DNA of 64,000 nucleotides from an uncultured Opitutaceae bacterium (GTDB taxonomy: Bacteria; Verrucomicrobiota; Verrucomicrobiia; Opitutales; Opitutaceae): NCBI GenBank assembly GCA_903929355.1, contig CAIYUN010000085.1, positions 23,110 to 87,109 on the forward strand. Direction: 5' to 3'. Under the pieces are notes generated by a model. That model was not told the origin of the DNA. It searched no databases and saw only the letters and a program-made list of their open reading frames with translations. The number at the start of each line of letters is the position of its first letter. The first letter of the stretch is position 1. This document shows, one piece after another, positions 58,991-64,000 of the stretch. The position numbers and the translations under genes were made by a program.

Positions 58991-59917
58991 TCACAATTTT
59001 GTCAGCCAGCCGTGGGCCTTCAACCAGTCGGCGGCGCGCAGCGTCCAAGTGGAGGCGGGCCCGAGGTTCGACTTCATGCCAAAGCCGTGTCCGCCTTTTT
59101 CAAAAACATGCAGTTCCGCCGGGACCTTGGCCTTCCGCAGCGCGAGATAAAACTGGATCGTGTTCTCGATCGGCACCGTACGGTCGTCCTCGGCGTGAAC
59201 CAGAAAGCAGGGCGGCGTGGTGGCGGTGATCTGCCGCTCCGTGGAGTAGAGCGAGACCAAGTCGGGCGCCGGGTTGGCCCCCAGCAGCGCGGTGCGCGAG
59301 CCCAGATGCGCAAACGCCGGATCCATCGTGATGACGGGATAGAGCAGGAGGGCGAAATCGGGACGGGCGCTCACCGCGTCCAGAGCCGCCCCGGTCCGGC
59401 CGGCGGGATTGTCGTAGAGGGTGGCGGCGCAGGAAGCCAGATGGCCGCCGGCGGAAAACCCAATCACGCCCACCCGCTGCGGGCTGACCTTGAACCCGGC
59501 AGCCTGCGAGCGGACCGTCCGGATGGCCCGGAGCACGTCCTGGAGCGGCGCGGGCTGCCCGCACTCCGGGCCAAGCCGGTATTTGAGCACAAAAGCGGAC
59601 ACCCCGAGAGAGTTCAGCCAGGTGGCGACCGCGGAACCCTCGTTTTCCATCGAGAGATGGACGTAACCGCCGCCCGGACAGATGATGACTGCGGCCCCGC
59701 CGGCCAAGGCCTCGGGTGCGGCATAAACGGTGAGCGTGGGGTGGCTGACGTGGGCCGCGCTGGTGTTCGTCAACGTCTCCGGGGGCAGGCCCGGCTTGAG
59801 ACCGGGCACGCCTTCCGGCCACAAATCGATGACGGGCAGGTCGGCCGCCCCCTTCATGGCGGAGACCATCATCGCGAGAAAGATCAGCGGGAGCAGGGCG
59901 GGGAGCAGCGGTTTCAT
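58991..59917 (-). CDS. Secreted alpha/beta hydrolase (BD-FAE/acetyl esterase type)
   Basis: Signal peptide; VIICPGGGYVHLSMENEG, GVIGFSAGGHLAS, HAEDDRTVPIENT. Confidence 0.9.
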   Translation of the reverse strand: MKPLLPALLPLIFLAMMVSAMKGAADLPVIDLWPEGVPGLKPGLPPETLTNTSAAHVSHPTLTVYAAPEALAGGAAVIICPGGGYVHLSMENEGSAVATWLNSLGVSAFVLKYRLGPECGQPAPLQDVLRAIRTVRSQAAGFKVSPQRVGVIGFSAGGHLASCAATLYDNPAGRTGAALDAVSARPDFALLLYPVITMDPAFAHLGSRTALLGANPAPDLVSLYSTERQITATTPPCFLVHAEDDRTVPIENTIQFYLALRKAKVPAELHVFEKGGHGFGMKSNLGPASTWTLRAADWLKAHGWLTKL

Positions 59918-59931
59918 AATGGTAGAGGGGA

Positions 59932-61044
59932 TCACTTCTGCCCGCCCGGACCGTCCTTCCCCATCCGCGTCTGATAGGTCTTGGTGTGGCCGGTGGACGG
60001 GATCGTGATGGTGTAGGACTTGCCGTCGGGCGCGACAGAGAGCTTGATGATGTTGCCCGGGATGGTCGGGGGGCGCGATGTGCTTGCCAGGTTGGCGCAA
60101 AACTCGTCGGGCGTGTTGTTGGCAAGATGATCCGCGCGGAGATCCTTGTGAACCTGGTACATGTCCAAGATGCCGGGGGACGACTTGAGCCCTTCGACCG
60201 TGGACTTCTCGGTCCCCTTGCCGGAGCCGTTGTTCATCACCGAGACGGTGGGCGCGAAGCTATGGATGAGCACCGGGTTGTTGCTGAAGGCGAGCCCATG
60301 ATGGTCCACCTGATACACGTCCACCTGCCCGACCAGATTAACCGGAACGACCACCTTCGTCTCAAAGTTCCAAGTCAGGTCCCCGCCGTCCCAGAAGCGA
60401 AACGGGCCGAAATCGAGCACGAACGCAGCGCTATTGTCGTTGTCGGTCGGCACCAGCTGATGCACCACAATTTGATCGGCGAGCGGGTTTTTGACCGCGC
60501 CGGCTGGCGGGTCGACAAATTTCTGATCGGCCACGATGCACCGCAGCGCGAGCGGCAGACTGCCGGGACCCGGGACAACCTTGAGTGGGATCACCGTCCC
60601 GGCTTGAAGATGGTTGCGCTGGTCCGAAGCAAACGTGCGGTAGGCCTTGCTGGATATCTGCCAACGGCCGTCGGCCGAAGCTCCGCCACCATCCGGGTCG
60701 TGGCCGGGGACGGTGCGCTCATAGACCTGGCCGATCGGCATGAGCGCGGCGAGCTCCCCGACGCCGCCGATGTGGTCCATGTGAAAATGGGTCTGGAGAT
60801 AATAGTCGATCTTCTTAACCCCGGCCACATTGACCGCCGTGTCGTGAATGCGGGCCGAGTCGCGGCCGCCGGGACTGCCGGAGTCTATCAGGATGGATTC
60901 GCCGGCCGGCGTGATGATGAGGGTCGAGCCGCCACCCTCGACATCATTCCAATAGATGTCCAAGGTGTGGTCGGAAAGGCCGGCGTGGGCCCGGGCGGCG
61001 AGCAAGAACAGGCCGCAGGCGGCGAGGCAGGGGCGAAGTTTCAT
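59932..61044 (-). CDS. Secreted MBL-fold hydrolase (ComEC-type MBL domain)
   Basis: Signal peptide; LQTHFHMDHIGGVGEL, STLIITPAGESILIDSGSPGGRD. Confidence 0.85.
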   Translation of the reverse strand: MKLRPCLAACGLFLLAARAHAGLSDHTLDIYWNDVEGGGSTLIITPAGESILIDSGSPGGRDSARIHDTAVNVAGVKKIDYYLQTHFHMDHIGGVGELAALMPIGQVYERTVPGHDPDGGGASADGRWQISSKAYRTFASDQRNHLQAGTVIPLKVVPGPGSLPLALRCIVADQKFVDPPAGAVKNPLADQIVVHQLVPTDNDNSAAFVLDFGPFRFWDGGDLTWNFETKVVVPVNLVGQVDVYQVDHHGLAFSNNPVLIHSFAPTVSVMNNGSGKGTEKSTVEGLKSSPGILDMYQVHKDLRADHLANNTPDEFCANLASTSRPPTIPGNIIKLSVAPDGKSYTITIPSTGHTKTYQTRMGKDGPGGQK

Positions 61045-61195
61045 CAAGGGAAGGGGGTGCAGGGGGAGGAAGCGGCATGAGAGGCAACCTGAAGCTGGAA
61101 CACAAGCCCGCAGGCAGCAAAAATTCAGCCTTGACCCGCCCCACCCCTCCCGCTGAAACTGACCCTTCACCCGCCCAATTCATCCCACGCCCGCC

Positions 61196-61393
61196 ATGAG
61201 AGACGACTACCTGCGAGAAGCGCACAAAATCATTCCCGACGCCAACGTACTCATCAACGTCGTTTCGCGCCGGGTGAAGCAGCTCCGCCGCGGGGCCCGC
61301 GCCCTGGTGGAGTCGCTGGAGAAGCTCTCACCCGAGGATATCGCCCTGCGCGAGATCATCGAGGGCAAGATCTCCTACGAACTGGCCTCCTGA
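61196..61393 (+). CDS. rpoZ: DNA-directed RNA polymerase omega subunit-like
   Basis: IPDANVLINVVSRRVKQLRRGARALVE ... EDIALREIIEGKISYE. Confidence 0.82.
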   Translation: MRDDYLREAHKIIPDANVLINVVSRRVKQLRRGARALVESLEKLSPEDIALREIIEGKISYELAS

Positions 61394-61450
61394 GCGGGCC
61401 CGGCCGGCGGCTTTTTCCTTTCATCGCGCGGCTGCCGCGCGCGCCCTGCC

Positions 61451-61927
61451 ATGGCCGCCAACCCGAAAGACTCCGCCCGTTACACGGAAATCCGCAACGC
61501 CAAGGCGCGGCACGACTATTTTGTCGAGGAAAAGTTCGAGGCCGGCGTCGCGCTCAAAGGCACCGAGGTAAAGTCCATCCGGGCTGGACGAGCCCAGATT
61601 GGCGACGCGTTCGGGCGGTTCGAGAAGGGCGAATTGTGGCTGATCAACGCGCATATCGACACCTATGCCTTTGCCAGCACCTCCAACCATGAGCCGCGCC
61701 GGAGCCGCAAGCTCCTGCTCCACACCCACCAAATCCGCAAGATCGCGCAGGCGCTGGCGGTCGGCGGCAACGCCCTGATTCCCCTGCGGATGTATTTCAA
61801 GGAGGCCTTGGTGAAGGTCGAGATCGCGCTTTGCTCCGGCAAAAAAAGCCACGACAAGCGCGAGACCCTCAAGCAACGCGTGGTGTCGCGCGAGCTCGAC
61901 CACGAAATGAAGCAGCGCCGGCGCTGA
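61451..61927 (+). CDS. smpB: SsrA-binding protein
   Basis: RNAKARHDYFVEEKFEAGVALKGTEVKSIRAGRAQIGDAF ... CSGKKSHDKRETLKQR. Confidence 0.96.
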   Translation: MAANPKDSARYTEIRNAKARHDYFVEEKFEAGVALKGTEVKSIRAGRAQIGDAFGRFEKGELWLINAHIDTYAFASTSNHEPRRSRKLLLHTHQIRKIAQALAVGGNALIPLRMYFKEALVKVEIALCSGKKSHDKRETLKQRVVSRELDHEMKQRRR

Positions 61928-62089
61928 ACTTAGAATCAGCGGTAGGTCAAGGAGACCGCAGAGAAGACCCGCGGTCACAACGCAGCATCGAACGGCGAGA
62001 CGGTTTGGGTGTCACACACCAGGTGCGTGGCTGCAGACACGAGGCTTGGTCAACAACAGGCCACGTGACAATTCAGTGGGGCCACCATG

Positions 62090-62320
62090 CATTGATCGCC
62101 GCTCGCTCGCAGGGCGTTGAGCCAGGCCAGGATTTTGGGGCCGCGCTCGCTGTCATCGAGGCGACGATTGAGTTCCTCGCGGACCGATTTGGGCAGGCAG
62201 GCGATCTTGCCGTTGGAGAGGAGAGAAGGCGGGGGAGGTGTGGAGGTGGGCATGGGGGGGGAAGGGGGGGGGGGGAAGGGTTCCTCGTTCTTGGTTCTTG
62301 GTGCGGGTGCATTGTGGTGG
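62090..62320 (-). pseudogene. Fragment of small NGKIACLPKSVREELNRRLDDSERGPKILAWLNAL-type protein
   Basis: Recognisable segment, then text degenerates after LNALRASGD; low-complexity C-rich 5' end. Confidence 0.4.
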
Positions 62321-62718
62321 TTGGGTGCGCGGGTGGGATGATAGAGGGGTTTGGGTGCATTGGCGTGGCTGGCACGCGAGGCAGGAAACAAACCCAGACT
62401 TGCAGAATTTAGGGCATGAGCCGAAACGACCGGCACCGACGGGGTGAGCCGCCGCACCCGGATACAGTTGAGGAAAAGAAAGCCGCAGCGCATCTCTGGG
62501 CTGATCAACTCTACCAAGCCGGGGCCAGGGCCGTGGATGGGTTCGACTTCGCCGGGGTGGTATGCCGCGACGGCCGTCCCGTCGGGGACTTGGCTGACTT
62601 TGCCACCTTGCTTGACGAGGAAGCTCCCGCCGTGGTTCGCGTGCTCGCTGGCCTGCAAATCTGATGTCCCGAAGGAGCCAAGTTTTCCCTAGCGGCAGCC
62701 GCACTGAAAGGACGCGAG

Positions 62719-62884
62719 GCCATCCGTCTCCGGCGGACCGGTAGCTGATATCGCACTGGCCGACCGCAAATGGCGCGATTACGCGGTGGGCTGCCGCTCC
62801 GCGTACCGGGGCGGGTCCGGTCCGATCCTACGCGACTTCAGTGTTGGCTTCCGCCTCGCCTTTGAATCGGCGCTGACGAAATGA
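62719..62884 (+). pseudogene. C-terminal fragment of a formylglycine-generating-enzyme (FGE-sulfatase) family protein, frameshifted
   Basis: RLRRTGS then (other frame) WRDYAVGCRSAYRGGSGPILRDFSVGFRLAF*, which matches the usual RGGSW...CRSAYR...GFRLA ending. Confidence 0.6.
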
Positions 62885-62959
62885 GTCACGCAAAAAACGA
62901 TGGCGATCCATCTTCATGTAATTTGGACCACCCGTTGGGCCAGCTCCGGTAGGTACCGG

Positions 62960-64000
62960 TTATTTCCCAATAGCCTGGGCTTTTTGGAGTGCGGCCACAG
63001 CGTCATTGAGATTAGTTGTAATGAGTTCGTGATCCTCTGGATAATCGGTCGAATTAAGAACTTCCAGAGCGGAACTAAAGTCGGCCACCGCTTCGGCGAG
63101 GAGTTGATTGTTTTCGGGCCGTCCACTTTCAACAGCCCGATCTTTTAGGACGCTGGCGAGTATACCCTCAGTCTTGGCCCAATGATATGGCCGCGTCTTG
63201 CGAGTCTGGATTTCTAGAGCGGCATGGGCGGCGGCTTCAGCTTCGGCCAGGATCTCCGCGCGGTCGGCCCCCGTGCTCGCGTTGGCCTGAGCTTGAAGTG
63301 CGCTGGCGAGATTCGTCTGGGTATCGGCCCAGTCCGAGGGCAGCGCCTCATGGGTGTAGACTTCAAGGGCCGTGCGAAAGGCGGCCACCGCTTCGGCGAG
63401 CAGCCGAGTTCTCTCGGCACCCGTGCTGGCCTTTGCCTGGTCTTGAAGCACGCTGGCGAGATTGGTCTGGGTCCAGACCCAGTCCAGAGGCAGCGCCTCG
63501 CGGGTGCGGACTTCAAGCGATGCGCGATAAGCGCTCACCGCATCAGCGAGCAGCCGCGCTCTCTCGACCCCGGAACTAGCGTTGGCCTGGTCGCGAAGCG
63601 CTGCAGCGAGATTATTCTGAGTCCGAGCCCAGTACTCGGGCAGCGTTTCACGGGAATAGACTTCAAGGGCCGCGCGATAGGCGGTCACCGCATCGGCCAG
63701 CAACCGCGCTCTCTCGGCCCCGGAGCTCGCGTCGGCCTGGTCGCGAAGCGTATTGGCGAGATTGAACTGGGTCCGGGCCCAGTCCTGGGGCCGCGCCGCA
63801 CGGGTGTAGACTTCAAGGACCGCGCGATAGGCGGTCACCGCTTCAGCGAGCAGCCGCGCGCTCTCAACCCCAGAGCTGGCATAGGCCTGAACTTGAAGCG
63901 CGTAAGCGAGAATGGACTGAGTCCGGGCCCAGTCCTGGGGCAGCGCCTCACGGGTGTAGACTTCAAGGGCCGCGCGACTGGCGGCCACTGCTTCAGCGAG
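62960..64000 (-). CDS. TPR-like protein made of near-identical 50-aa repeats (5' part outside the window)
   Basis: Repeated (L)AEAVTAYRAxLEVYTRxxxPQDWARTQxNLAxxLRDQAxASSGxERARL. Confidence 0.88.
   Translation of the reverse strand, partial: LAEAVAASRAALEVYTREALPQDWARTQSILAYALQVQAYASSGVESARLLAEAVTAYRAVLEVYTRAARPQDWARTQFNLANTLRDQADASSGAERARLLADAVTAYRAALEVYSRETLPEYWARTQNNLAAALRDQANASSGVERARLLADAVSAYRASLEVRTREALPLDWVWTQTNLASVLQDQAKASTGAERTRLLAEAVAAFRTALEVYTHEALPSDWADTQTNLASALQAQANASTGADRAEILAEAEAAAHAALEIQTRKTRPYHWAKTEGILASVLKDRAVESGRPENNQLLAEAVADFSSALEVLNSTDYPEDHELITTNLNDAVAALQKAQAIGK

Noticed and set aside
62900-63148. Possible REP-associated or IS200-type transposase remnant (MAIHLHVIWTTRWASS)
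   Set aside because: Only the first ~15 residues look suggestive; the rest matches nothing recognisable and overlaps the 3' end of the TPR gene on the other strand.

Overview
High-GC bacterial chromosome segment. Gene content and order suggest Verrucomicrobia/Opitutaceae, but this is an inference with no search behind it. From left to right: a biotin operon (bioA-bioB-bioD/F fusion-bioH-like/bioC fusion); a ferredoxin and an HTH+MBL protein; a sensor/signal cluster at 9.1-19.0 kb (LuxD-like hydrolase fused to a methyltransferase, 7TM-type histidine kinase, GAF-receiver, pseudo-receiver kinase, FadL-type porin, receiver-kinase); a Phd/VapC toxin-antitoxin pair; clpP; clpC-mcsB-mcsA; ilvE; a pseudopilin; ppaC; glnS; a fluoride riboswitch with a CLC-type transporter; amidase; infC; an IscA-type protein; pdxA; lpxA; a FEN-like exonuclease; an alternative complex III operon (actABCDEF) followed by a cbb3-like module; two multidomain kinases; rpoZ; smpB; and a decayed repeat-rich end with a TPR gene. 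The strongest observations are: (1) dispersed intergenic-type repeats and palindromes sit in frame inside coding genes, including both gene-fusion junctions of the biotin operon, the BioC methyltransferase core and GlnRS; (2) a candidate fatty-acyl signal synthesis and sensing locus with parallels to LuxD and the Ralstonia Phc system; (3) a cbb3 subunit I-like protein that appears to have lost nearly all heme and CuB ligands. All homology calls come from reading the translations; no database search was run.
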